The translations under genes and the position numbers were made by a program. A DNA stretch of 50,940 bases from an uncultured Oscillospiraceae bacterium (GTDB lineage: Bacteria; Bacillota; Clostridia; Oscillospirales; Acutalibacteraceae). Under the pieces are notes generated by a model. That model saw only the letters and a list, made by a program, of their open reading frames with translations, had not been told where the DNA came from and did no database searches. Of the stretch, positions 1 through 7,034 are shown one piece after another. The stretch spans positions 1 to 50,940 of the forward strand of contig CAJKBW010000007.1 in the NCBI GenBank assembly GCA_905198295.1, given 5' to 3'. Numbering within the stretch: position 1 is the first letter of the stretch; the number at the start of each line of letters is the position of its first letter.

Positions 1-66
1 CTACCAGAATCGAACTGATAATTGTCCCTTAGGAGGGGACCGTTATATCCATTTAACTAAGGGGGC
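1..66 (-). tRNA. tRNA-Arg (anticodon CCU), 3' end cut by window edge
   Basis: Read on the minus strand, this folds as a tRNA. The 5' acceptor strand is GCCCCCT, followed by U8-A9. The D arm is GTTA/TAAC, the anticodon stem is GTCCC/GGGAC with loop CTCCTAA (anticodon CCT), the variable loop has 4 nt, and the T arm is ATCAG-TTCGATT-CTGGT. Only the first two bases of the 3' acceptor strand (AG) lie inside the window. The gene decodes AGG arginine codons. Confidence 0.93.
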
Positions 67-133
67 GTGTTCTTTTTATACTTTGGGTATGATTTCTCGA
101 TATTATACTATTCGGCGCTTATTCTCCATATCC

Positions 134-162
134 AGTATACGCACGCGGCCAGCATTTGTCAA
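134..162 (-). promoter_or_regulatory. Promoter of the tRNA-Arg gene
   Basis: On the minus strand, TTGACA (157-162) and TATACT (134-139) are separated by exactly 17 bases, close to the sigma-A consensus. Transcription would start near 127 and reach the tRNA 5' end at 66 after a leader of about 60 nt. Confidence 0.75.
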
Positions 163-174
163 TCGGCTTTTCCA

Positions 175-202
175 TTGCTTTTTGCCGAACAGGGTGTATA
201 AT
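175..202 (+). promoter_or_regulatory. Promoter of the nucleotidyltransferase-like/HEPN gene pair
   Basis: TTGCTT (175-180), a 16-base spacer and TATAAT (197-202) precede the gene pair by about 40 bases. The -10 box is perfect and the -35 is a two-mismatch match. It fires divergently from the tRNA promoter. Confidence 0.55.
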
Positions 203-240
203 AGAAAACGGATCAAATCCGGGAAAGGATGCGTTGCGTT

Positions 241-543
241 ATGGAACCCAAGCTGCTCGCGCTGCGGGATGAGATTGTGCGCCTGGTTTCGCCGCTGCGC
301 ATTATGGTATTCAGCCGCAAGCAGACGCTCGACGGTACGCTGGCGTCGGTCAAGCTTGCCGTCATTATCCGCGGCGGCGATTCCCATGCCGCCGAGCATC
401 GGCTGTACATGGAGCTAGAAGCGGATATCCCATTCGACGTGGTGGTGTACACCGCGCAGGAGTGGGAACAACGGCTCCGGGATCCGCTCAGCTTTGCTGC
501 CCGCATCCGGGACACGGGGGTTGTGCTGTATGCGGCCGAGTAA
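241..543 (+). CDS. Nucleotidyltransferase-like (MNT-type) protein with degenerate active site
   Basis: A protein of about 100 aa whose layout resembles minimal nucleotidyltransferases. A helix (LLALRDEIVRLVSPLR) leads into IMVFSRKQTLDG, then SVKLAVI, where active enzymes have the GSxxxG and SDxDL motifs. The GS pair and both metal-binding aspartates are missing, so catalysis is unlikely. The later PFDVVVYTAQEWEQ segment fits the third strand of the family. It overlaps the HEPN gene by 14 bases, the usual antitoxin-first arrangement of MNT/HEPN pairs. ATG 241 is preferred because GGGAAAGG (221-228) lies 12 bases upstream. An ATG at 229 abuts that site directly. An inactive antitoxin or scaffold role is inferred. 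Confidence 0.72.
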   Translation: MEPKLLALRDEIVRLVSPLRIMVFSRKQTLDGTLASVKLAVIIRGGDSHAAEHRLYMELEADIPFDVVVYTAQEWEQRLRDPLSFAARIRDTGVVLYAAE

Positions 544-958
544 GCACAGTGAGGACAGCCGGCTTTATTATGACTGGCTGGAAATGGCGGCACGCGACCT
601 GCTGGCCGCAAGACTGCTCATTGAGCAGGGTCAGTGTCTGGAAATCGCCGGCTTCCACTGTCAGCAATGCATGGAAAAGACTCTCAAAGCATATCTGATT
701 GCGGTCACCGGCCGCTTGGTGGACGGGCATAACCTGACCTGGCTTCTGCGCCAGGCCATCAGGGCCCGCGCGGATTTCCGTACTTTTATGGACGATGCGG
801 CCGAAATGAACCGGCTGTATATCGAAGCGCGGTATCCCTCTGACCGTGAGCTGACCCTATCCGCCGAAGAGGCCGATTCCATGCGCCGTACGGCTGAAGC
901 CGTTTACACCGCCGTTTGCGACGAAATTTACGACAGCCCTGAAGCGGAAGAGGATTGA
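530..958 (+). CDS. HEPN-domain protein, partner of the upstream MNT-like protein
   Basis: A 142-aa, largely helical protein typical of HEPN domains. It starts YYDWLEMAARDLLAARLLIEQG, continues with a helix around FHCQQCMEKTLKAYLI, and carries the family RNase-type motif R-x4-H in GRLVDGHNL. Known HEPN partners of MNT proteins are RNase toxins, or assembly modules, held in check by the nucleotidyltransferase. The ATG at 530 lies inside the end of the upstream gene, so the two are translationally coupled. Catalytic R and H are kept here while the partner lost its active-site residues. Whether this pair is toxin-antitoxin or housekeeping is not decided by the sequence. Confidence 0.8.
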   Translation: MRPSKHSEDSRLYYDWLEMAARDLLAARLLIEQGQCLEIAGFHCQQCMEKTLKAYLIAVTGRLVDGHNLTWLLRQAIRARADFRTFMDDAAEMNRLYIEARYPSDRELTLSAEEADSMRRTAEAVYTAVCDEIYDSPEAEED

Positions 959-994
959 TTCTTTTTCCCCGCGGCATTTAAAAGGAGGAAGCTT

Positions 995-2068
995 ATGAAA
1001 ATCCATCGACTGTTTGCCGGACTGTCCTGCGCCGTTATTCTGCTGGCTGGCGCAGGCTGCGGCGGAAAGACGCCCGGAACCAGCGATATCTCCGGTACCG
1101 GCACCCCCGGTTCGGCCGATTCCGCCCCCGGCATCACCGCACCCACCCAACCAGCCAGCCAGCAGAACCGGCTGTCCGGCCTGTACGATCTGGATGTGGG
1201 CGAGGATAACCGCCCGTTCGCTTTCATGATCGGCAACAACGACCGCTCCCGCCCGCAGGTTGGGCTGGACAAGGCCGATCTGTATGTGGAAGCGGAAACC
1301 GAGGGCGGCATCACCCGCATCATGGCGGTGTTCGCGAACGCCGGACGCGTACCGGAACAGCTCACACCCTTGCGCAGCGCCCGCACGCCGTTTGTCATGC
1401 TCGCGCAGTCCCTCGACGTCATTTACTGTCATGCCGGCGGCAGCGATATGGGACTCAAAACCATTGATCAGCTGGGCATCGACCATATCAATGCGCTCAA
1501 CTACGATCCCAAAGGTACCTTCTGGCGGGACCAGGCCCTCAGCAGCCAGCGCGGGCTGGAATACAGCCTGTCCACCAGCGGTAAAAACATCGGTGCACGT
1601 GCAGATGCGATGGAGCTGCGCAAAACCTCCGACCGTGCAATGCCCTACGGCTTCACCGACACAGCGCCGTCCGGTTCCGCCGCCACACAGATACAGGTAA
1701 AATTCTCCGGCCTGCAGACAATCAACTTCCAGTATGACGCCGCGCAGAAGGTGTATAAAAAGTACAACGGCTCTCTGGCGAACGCCGAAGCACACACCAC
1801 AATGGACGGCACCCAGCTGAGCGCGGCCAACGTGCTGGTGATGTACGACGAGAAATACATGGAAAATTCGGTCACTTGCAGCTTCCGGCTGCAGAGCGGC
1901 AGCGGCGCGGCTTTCATCGGCGGAGTCAACGTCCCGTTCTCCTGGCAGCGCACCAGCGGCGGCCTGTCGTTCTTCGCGCTGGATGGCTCTCCGCTCAAGG
2001 TTCTGCCGGGCAAAACATACATATGCTTGGTGGCAAACGAACATCAGGCCAATACCGTGGTTCAGTAA
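995..2068 (+). CDS. DUF3048 (YerB-like) lipoprotein
   Basis: A 357-aa secreted protein. A signal peptide ends in LLAGAGC, with Cys22 the likely lipidated residue, although the -3 position is not the usual Leu. A G/T/P-rich spacer follows to about residue 50. The DUF3048 domain then begins with RPFAFMIGNNDRSRPQVGLD and includes the ETEGGITRIMAVF and LRSARTPF blocks. A second, C-terminal DUF3048 part lies from about residue 225. The family is widespread in Firmicutes and its function is unknown. A strong RBS (AAAGGAGG) precedes the ATG. It lies 36 bases after the HEPN gene on the same strand and ends at an intrinsic terminator. Confidence 0.9.
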   Translation: MKIHRLFAGLSCAVILLAGAGCGGKTPGTSDISGTGTPGSADSAPGITAPTQPASQQNRLSGLYDLDVGEDNRPFAFMIGNNDRSRPQVGLDKADLYVEAETEGGITRIMAVFANAGRVPEQLTPLRSARTPFVMLAQSLDVIYCHAGGSDMGLKTIDQLGIDHINALNYDPKGTFWRDQALSSQRGLEYSLSTSGKNIGARADAMELRKTSDRAMPYGFTDTAPSGSAATQIQVKFSGLQTINFQYDAAQKVYKKYNGSLANAEAHTTMDGTQLSAANVLVMYDEKYMENSVTCSFRLQSGSGAAFIGGVNVPFSWQRTSGGLSFFALDGSPLKVLPGKTYICLVANEHQANTVVQ

Positions 2069-2077
2069 GTCGCATAC

Positions 2078-2110
2078 AAAAAGGTCTCCGATTTCGGCGC
2101 ATACCTTTTT
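2078..2110. terminator. Bidirectional intrinsic terminator between DUF3048 gene and noc
   Basis: AAAAAGGT (2078-2085) pairs with ACCTTTTT (2103-2110), with an inner CCGA/CGG pairing in the loop. The A and T tracts on the two sides let it act on both convergent transcripts. Confidence 0.7.
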
Positions 2111-2159
2111 AGAAGAAATGGCTCAGCGGAACGCATTCCGCTGAGCCATTTCTTCTAAA
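2108..2159. repeat. Long perfect inverted repeat, 24-bp arms
   Basis: 2111-2131 and 2136-2156 are perfect reverse complements around a 4-base loop (CGCA), and the pairing continues three more bases outward on each side. No T tract follows on either strand, so it is not a standard intrinsic terminator by itself. It may serve as an RNA-processing hairpin or a 3'-end stabiliser for the two convergent transcripts. Confidence 0.8.
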
Positions 2160-2222
2160 GCGGCGGAATCCGGCTTGGATTCTCCGCTAATGGCGCGCTG
2201 CTTTCACCGGAGTCCTTTTTCT

Positions 2223-3071
2223 TTACGCCGTTTGGGTTTTCCCCCTGTGCAGCGGCACGGTTTTGCCCGTACCCTTTGGAATCCGCACCACGTATTCGAT
2301 GCAGTCATCAGTTTCGCTGCGCTCTGCCTTCACCGCAATGCCGGAGCGGCGCATGATATCCACCGCATGATCGACCGTGTGGAAAAACACCCGCACATCC
2401 CTTACCATCGGCATCGGCCGGCGGCGCGGCGGATTCCCGGCCAGCCAGCCGGCCACCAACCGCTCGGTCTGCGCCACCGTCAGCTTGTCCTCGATCACCC
2501 GCCGGAGCACCGATGCCCGCTGCTCCTCCTGCGTCAGCCGCAGCAGCGCACGGGCGTGCCGCTCAGTCAGACCTGCGGCGATCATCTGCCGGCGTTCCTC
2601 CGGCTGCAGCCGCAGCAGCCGGAGCTTATTCGCTACCGCCGGCTGCGAACAGCCCAGGCGGAAAGCCGCTTCCTCCTGCGTCAGGCCGTACAGCCCGATG
2701 AGCCGGTGAATCCCTTCGGCTTCCTCAAAACAGTTCATATCCTCGCGCTGCAGGTTTTCCACCAGCGCCAGCAGCGCCGCTTCGGTCCGCTGCACCTCGG
2801 TCACCAGGCAAGGTACTGTGCGGATACCAGCTATTTTTGCCGCACGGAGGCGCCGTTCCCCTGCGATCAGCACCGGCTGCCCGTTCCACATCATCACGGT
2901 CAGCGGATGGATTATCCCATTTTCCCCAATGCTCTGTGCCAGCTCCAACAGCTTGCCCTGGTCGAATTCCCGCCGCGGCTGATCCGGATTCGGCCGGATT
3001 TCTTCCACCGGAATCATCAGCACCTGCCCGCCGGTTTTATACGTCTTTGCACGGATATCTTTTCCCCACAT
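2223..3071 (-). CDS. noc: Noc-type nucleoid occlusion protein (ParB family)
   Basis: A 282-aa DNA-binding protein of the ParB/Noc family. The CTP-binding N-terminal domain carries GERRLRAAK and LVENLQRED. The helix-turn-helix reads LTQEEAAFRLGCSQPAVANKL. The Q (in SQPAV) and the K (in ANKL) are what Noc proteins have where ParB has R and T/H-type residues. TERHARALL also matches Noc. Noc binds sites across the chromosome and blocks division over the nucleoid. ATG 3071 is chosen because AGGAAAGG lies 9 bases upstream; a GTG nine bases further out abuts that site. It is the last gene of the mnmG-rsmG-noc run. No parA lies beside it. Confidence 0.85.
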   Translation of the reverse strand: MWGKDIRAKTYKTGGQVLMIPVEEIRPNPDQPRREFDQGKLLELAQSIGENGIIHPLTVMMWNGQPVLIAGERRLRAAKIAGIRTVPCLVTEVQRTEAALLALVENLQREDMNCFEEAEGIHRLIGLYGLTQEEAAFRLGCSQPAVANKLRLLRLQPEERRQMIAAGLTERHARALLRLTQEEQRASVLRRVIEDKLTVAQTERLVAGWLAGNPPRRRPMPMVRDVRVFFHTVDHAVDIMRRSGIAVKAERSETDDCIEYVVRIPKGTGKTVPLHRGKTQTA

Positions 3072-3186
3072 ATTACCCACCCTTTCCTGTTAACATCCTT
3101 AAATACCATTTTTTGGTATCTTCTGGTGTCAGCATATCACGGAAAGGCCGGCAACCTTGTCGGAAAGGGTTGTCGGGAAAGGTCGT

Positions 3187-3933
3187 TTACAGCGGCTGTT
3201 TCGCGATTTTGGCGGAAACACGCGGATACGCGGCGGGAGTCGGCGAAATTTTCCGAACCAAAATCAGCGTGCGCGAAGCCGAAGCCTCACTCTCCGCCGT
3301 ATCTTCGCAGGCTGACGGCAGCCGCAGCTGTCGGATTTCGTCAATTTTTCCACCCAGACGAGACAGGGCATTCGACGATGCAGCCGTCTCCTCCGGACCG
3401 GAGGGACCCTTCATCGCAATAAAGCAGCCTCCCGGCCTGACCAGCGGCAGGCAATATTCACACAAAGTCGGCAGCGCCGCCACCGCGCGGGCCGTTGCCA
3501 CTGCAAAATGCTCACGCATATCCTTTCGCCTCCCGGCCTCTTCCGCGCGGGCATGCACCAGCGTGACCGGCAGTTCCAGCTCCCGGCACACGGTTTCCAG
3601 AAAAACAAGCCGCTTATTCAGGCTGTCCAGCAGGGTCAGCCGGATATCCGGCCGCCACAGCGCCAGCGGTACACCGGGAAAGCCTGCACCTGTGCCTACA
3701 TCCACAAGCGTGAGCGGCTCTTCCCCCGCCGCAGGCAGCAGAACTCCCGCTGTGAGGCTGTCGACAAAATGCTTAGTCACGATTTCGCCGGGCGCGGTGA
3801 TGGCGGTCAGGTTCATCTTTTCATTCCATTCCACCAGCAGCCGCGCATAGATATCCAGTTTTTCTGCCGTTTCCTGTTCCAGGGAAATGCCGCAGGACTG
3901 CGCCTCTTCCCGCAGGCGCAAAGTATCGATCAT
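3187..3933 (-). CDS. rsmG: 16S rRNA (guanine527-N7)-methyltransferase RsmG
   Basis: A 248-aa SAM-dependent methyltransferase that modifies G527 of 16S rRNA in the cytoplasm. The family fingerprint is clear: WNEKMNLTAI near residue 36, KHFVDSL, the SAM-binding loop VDVGTGAGFPGVPLAL, and RAVAALPTL followed by GGCFIAMKG. It begins 33 bases after mnmG stops, a pairing conserved in bacteria (gidA-gidB). Length is close to the usual 235-240 aa, with a short lysine/alanine-rich tail. Loss of rsmG gives low-level streptomycin resistance in other species. Confidence 0.96.
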   Translation of the reverse strand: MIDTLRLREEAQSCGISLEQETAEKLDIYARLLVEWNEKMNLTAITAPGEIVTKHFVDSLTAGVLLPAAGEEPLTLVDVGTGAGFPGVPLALWRPDIRLTLLDSLNKRLVFLETVCRELELPVTLVHARAEEAGRRKDMREHFAVATARAVAALPTLCEYCLPLVRPGGCFIAMKGPSGPEETAASSNALSRLGGKIDEIRQLRLPSACEDTAESEASASRTLILVRKISPTPAAYPRVSAKIAKQPL

Positions 3934-3966
3934 GGCCGGCCGCCCCCTTTTCTTTACCCATTGTAT

Positions 3967-5865
3967 TTACACGCCCATATTTTCCGATTTGTTTTGCCCG
4001 GTCTGCTGACTCAACCAGATAATCAGCACCGAAATATCCGCCGGGCTGACGCCGCTGATACGGGATGCCTGACCGATGTTCCGCGGACGTATGCGCGCCA
4101 GCTTTTCCTGTGCTTCCTTACGCAGCCCCCGGATACCGGCATAGTCGGTATTTTCCGGGAGCAGCCGGCTCTCCAGCCGGCGTTGTTCATCCACTTCCGC
4201 CTGTTGGCGCCGCAGGTATCCCTCGTATTTCAGTTCCACCTCGACCTGTTCCCTCACCAACGGGTCGAGCGGCGGGCGGCCGGTATCCACCGGCTCCAGT
4301 CGGGCATAATCCAGCTGCGGACGGCGCAGAAGGTCTTCCAGCCGTATCCCGGATGTCACCGGCGTGGTTCCGCAGTCCTGCAGCAACCGGTTGAGCGGTT
4401 CAGATGGCGGCAGGACAGTATCGTGCAGCCGCCGGCGTTCCTCCGCTTTGGCCTCCTGCCGCGCACAAAAATGTGCCCAGCGTTCGTCGCCCACCAGACC
4501 GGCCTCCCGCCCTTTGGGAGTCAGCCGTTCATCTGCGTTATCCTGGCGCAGCAGCAGCCGGTATTCCGATCGGGCGGTCATCATGCGGTAAGGATCGGTG
4601 CATCCCTTAGTTACCAGGTCATCGATAAGCGTACCGATATAGCTCGACGCACGGTCGAGCAGAAGTGGCGGCTGCCCCTTTATTTTCCGTGCCGCATTTA
4701 CGCCGGCGACCAGTCCCTGCGCCGCCGCCTCCTCATAGCCGGAGCTGCCGTTGAACTGCCCCGCACCATAAAGGCCCGGCAGATCCAGGAATTCCAGCGT
4801 CGCATCCAGCTGCAGCGGATCGCAGCAGTCATATTCAATCGCATAGGCCGGCCGCATCACCTGTACCTCTTCGAGACCCGGAATCGTTTTAAGCAGCCGG
4901 ATCTGGACATCCTCGGGCAGTGAGGAGGACAGCCCCTGCAGGTACATTTCGTCCGTTCCTGCGCCGCACGGCTCAATAAACACCTGATGCCGCTCCTTAT
5001 CCGCAAACCGGACGATTTTATCCTCTATACTCGGGCAGTAACGCGGCCCGACTCCCTCGATTTTTCCACCATACAGCGGCGAACGGTGGAGATTTTCCAG
5101 AATGACCTGCTTTGTCTGCGGCGTGGTCCACGTGATATGGCAGTCCAGCCGGTTCTCAAGCGGCTGTGTGGTTTCAAAGGAAAACGGTACCACCGGTTCC
5201 TCACCGGGCTGCGCCTCCAGATGGTCGAAACGAATGCTCGACCGCAGCACCCGTGCGGGCGTGCCGGTTTTGAAACGGCGCAGCGAAACCCCCAGCGCCA
5301 GCAGCGCACGGCTGAGGCTTGTGGCTGCGAACATCCCATCCGGGCCCCCGTCGTAGCTGACGTCACCGACAAATATTTTCCCCTTTAAAAAGGTGCCGGT
5401 GGCCAGCACCACCGCACGGGCCAGATATTGCGCCTCCAGCCGGGTGGTCAGCCGCCAGCGGCCGTCCGCTTCCCGGGTCAGATCCACAATCTCCGCCTGC
5501 TTGATAGCCAAGCCGGGCGTCTGCTCCAGGGTTTGCTTCATATAAGCGGAATACGCCCGGCGGTCGATCTGCGCGCGCAGTGAATGCACCGCCGGACCCT
5601 TCCCGCGGTTGAGCATCCGCGACTGCAGGAGATTCGCATCCGCTGCACGGCCCATCTGGCCGCCGAGCGCATCAATTTCCCGCACGAGATGCCCTTTCGC
5701 CGTGCCACCAATCGATGGGTTGCAGGGCATATTTCCCACCCAGTCGAGGTTTATGGTAAAAATCACCGCTGAACAGCCAAGCCGGGCGGCGGCCAGTGCC
5801 GCCTCTATGCCGGCATGTCCCGCGCCGATGATCGCCACGTCATATTCTCCCGCCATAAATTTCAT
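3967..5865 (-). CDS. mnmG: tRNA uridine-5-carboxymethylaminomethyl modification enzyme MnmG (GidA)
   Basis: A 632-aa FAD enzyme that works with MnmE to modify U34 of tRNAs. The FAD-binding GxGxxG motif is GAGHAGIEAA near the N terminus. Family blocks GNMPCNPSIGGTAKGHLVRE, TGTFLKG, GPRYCPSIEDKI and ASRISGVSPADI follow. Length is standard. ATG 5865 has a weak RBS, and a second ATG nine bases in (MAGEYDV) is possible. It has its own promoter and is separated from mnmE by the zinc-ribbon/propeller genes and the deacetylase, unlike the usual mnmE-mnmG order. Confidence 0.97.
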   Translation of the reverse strand: MKFMAGEYDVAIIGAGHAGIEAALAAARLGCSAVIFTINLDWVGNMPCNPSIGGTAKGHLVREIDALGGQMGRAADANLLQSRMLNRGKGPAVHSLRAQIDRRAYSAYMKQTLEQTPGLAIKQAEIVDLTREADGRWRLTTRLEAQYLARAVVLATGTFLKGKIFVGDVSYDGGPDGMFAATSLSRALLALGVSLRRFKTGTPARVLRSSIRFDHLEAQPGEEPVVPFSFETTQPLENRLDCHITWTTPQTKQVILENLHRSPLYGGKIEGVGPRYCPSIEDKIVRFADKERHQVFIEPCGAGTDEMYLQGLSSSLPEDVQIRLLKTIPGLEEVQVMRPAYAIEYDCCDPLQLDATLEFLDLPGLYGAGQFNGSSGYEEAAAQGLVAGVNAARKIKGQPPLLLDRASSYIGTLIDDLVTKGCTDPYRMMTARSEYRLLLRQDNADERLTPKGREAGLVGDERWAHFCARQEAKAEERRRLHDTVLPPSEPLNRLLQDCGTTPVTSGIRLEDLLRRPQLDYARLEPVDTGRPPLDPLVREQVEVELKYEGYLRRQQAEVDEQRRLESRLLPENTDYAGIRGLRKEAQEKLARIRPRNIGQASRISGVSPADISVLIIWLSQQTGQNKSENMGV

Positions 5866-5910
5866 AACTGTACTTCACTTTCTTTTTCTTACGCCTGATT
5901 TGCCTGTTTC

Positions 5911-5939
5911 ATTATAACGCGGCCCGCCCATTCCGGCAA
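5911..5939 (-). promoter_or_regulatory. Promoter of mnmG-rsmG-noc
   Basis: On the minus strand, TTGCCG (5934-5939) and TATAAT (5911-5916) are separated by 17 bases, about 45 bases upstream of the mnmG start. Confidence 0.6.
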
Positions 5940-5961
5940 GGGAAATCCCCTCTCCGCGCGA

Positions 5962-5992
5962 TTTTTCCACTTTTTCCACAGCTTTTTCCACA
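5962..5992 (-). repeat. Three tandem GTGGAAAAA repeats (DnaA-box-like) upstream of the mnmG promoter
   Basis: TTTTTCCAC occurs at 5962-5970, 5971-5979 and 5983-5991, with a trailing A on the last two giving TTTTCCACA. That differs by one base from the DnaA box TTATCCACA. The cluster lies just upstream of the mnmG -35 box. DnaA control of mnmG is inferred; the repeats themselves are direct observation. Confidence 0.55.
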
Positions 5993-6113
5993 TTTACACC
6001 CGACTTGTTCACCGCCGCGGTGAAAACCTGCCCAGCAGATGAGCCGCAAACCACGGGCATATCCGCCTTGTCCGGCTTCATACAGATAAACGTATAGCCG
6101 TGATAGGAAGGGC

Positions 6114-6989
6114 GTGGTCGTGCGCATGTGCAAGAGAACGAAAAAATGGCTGTCAAAACCGCTGTGCTGCGGCATTCTCGCAATCCTGATGTTCTGTCTG
6201 CTGGTGCTTGCCCGCTGTCAGCCGCGCCATGATCAGGTAAGGAGCACCGCGGCAATAGCCGCGGGACAGACGGTGCCGGTGCTGATGTATCATCATCTGC
6301 TGCCCCGGGACACCAACAGTCCCCTGAAAACCAATGATATCGTCACCTATACGGAGGATTTCGCCGCGCAGCTCCGCTGGCTGCGGGAAAACGGCTATCA
6401 TACCATAACCGTCGATGAGCTGGAGGCTTTTTTATACGAGGGCGCGGTACTGCCCGAGCATCCGGTCATGCTGACCTTCGACGACGGCTACATGAGCAAT
6501 TATGTATACGCAGCGCCGCCGCTGCGGGAATACGGGTTCACCGCCGTAATTTTTACCATAACCTCCCAGATTGCGCAGGAGGGTTCCGCCGCTGCCGCAG
6601 ATCAGGCCATACCACAAACTAAAGATATGATGGAAGCCTCCCAAGATGTCTTCACCTACGCCTCCCATACCGACAATTTGCATACCGCTGTCGGCAGCGG
6701 ACGTTCCGCACTGACCGAAGCCGACAAAACGACTGCCGCGGCCGATCTCCATCGCAGTTTGGATACGCTCGCCGGCATATCGGGCAGCACCTCCCGCGTT
6801 TTTGCCTATCCGTATGGCTTTTATAACGACCGGGTAAAAGCCATGCTGCGTGAAAACGGCGTGCGCATGGCTTTTCGCGCGACCGCCGGCCGGCTCACCC
6901 GGGACACCGATCCCTACGCATTACCGCGCATCGCCGTTTCTTACAAGGTGGATATCGACAAGTTTGCCGAACTGCTTTCCGACAGCTGA
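6114..6989 (+). CDS. Membrane-anchored polysaccharide deacetylase (NodB fold)
   Basis: About 290 aa. A basic start and a hydrophobic stretch (residues about 16-34, with a possible lipid Cys35) anchor it outside the membrane. The NodB fold follows. VPVLMYHHL is near residue 54 and TFDDGY (121-126) supplies the catalytic Asp and a metal Asp. ASHTDNLH holds the metal histidines as H-x4-H rather than the usual H-x3-H. FAYPYG comes later. Likely substrate is a cell-wall or other N-acetylated sugar. Start choice is uncertain: GTG 6114, GTG 6120 and ATG 6126 all follow AGGAAGGG. It is oriented against its neighbours. Confidence 0.85.
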   Translation: MVVRMCKRTKKWLSKPLCCGILAILMFCLLVLARCQPRHDQVRSTAAIAAGQTVPVLMYHHLLPRDTNSPLKTNDIVTYTEDFAAQLRWLRENGYHTITVDELEAFLYEGAVLPEHPVMLTFDDGYMSNYVYAAPPLREYGFTAVIFTITSQIAQEGSAAAADQAIPQTKDMMEASQDVFTYASHTDNLHTAVGSGRSALTEADKTTAAADLHRSLDTLAGISGSTSRVFAYPYGFYNDRVKAMLRENGVRMAFRATAGRLTRDTDPYALPRIAVSYKVDIDKFAELLSDS

Positions 6990-6992
6990 GGC

Positions 6993-7026
6993 AAAAACCG
7001 CCGGCGGAATCCGCCGGCGGTTTTTT
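6993..7026. terminator. Bidirectional intrinsic terminator
   Basis: A-tract, then CCGCCGGCGG-AAT-CCGCCGGCGG, then TTTTTT. It serves the plus-strand deacetylase and the minus-strand zinc-ribbon gene, whose stop codon lies 8 bases further on. Confidence 0.9.
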
Positions 7027-7034
7027 ATCTCGGT

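Noticed and set aside
857..2044. Long minus-strand frame opposite DUF3048
   Set aside because: Shadow of the DUF3048 gene in GC-rich DNA; no RBS or domain.
5875..6255. Minus-strand reading frame upstream of mnmG (up to 126 aa)
   Set aside because: It overlaps the start of the plus-strand deacetylase, has no RBS and no family resemblance, and contains the mnmG promoter and DnaA-like repeats.
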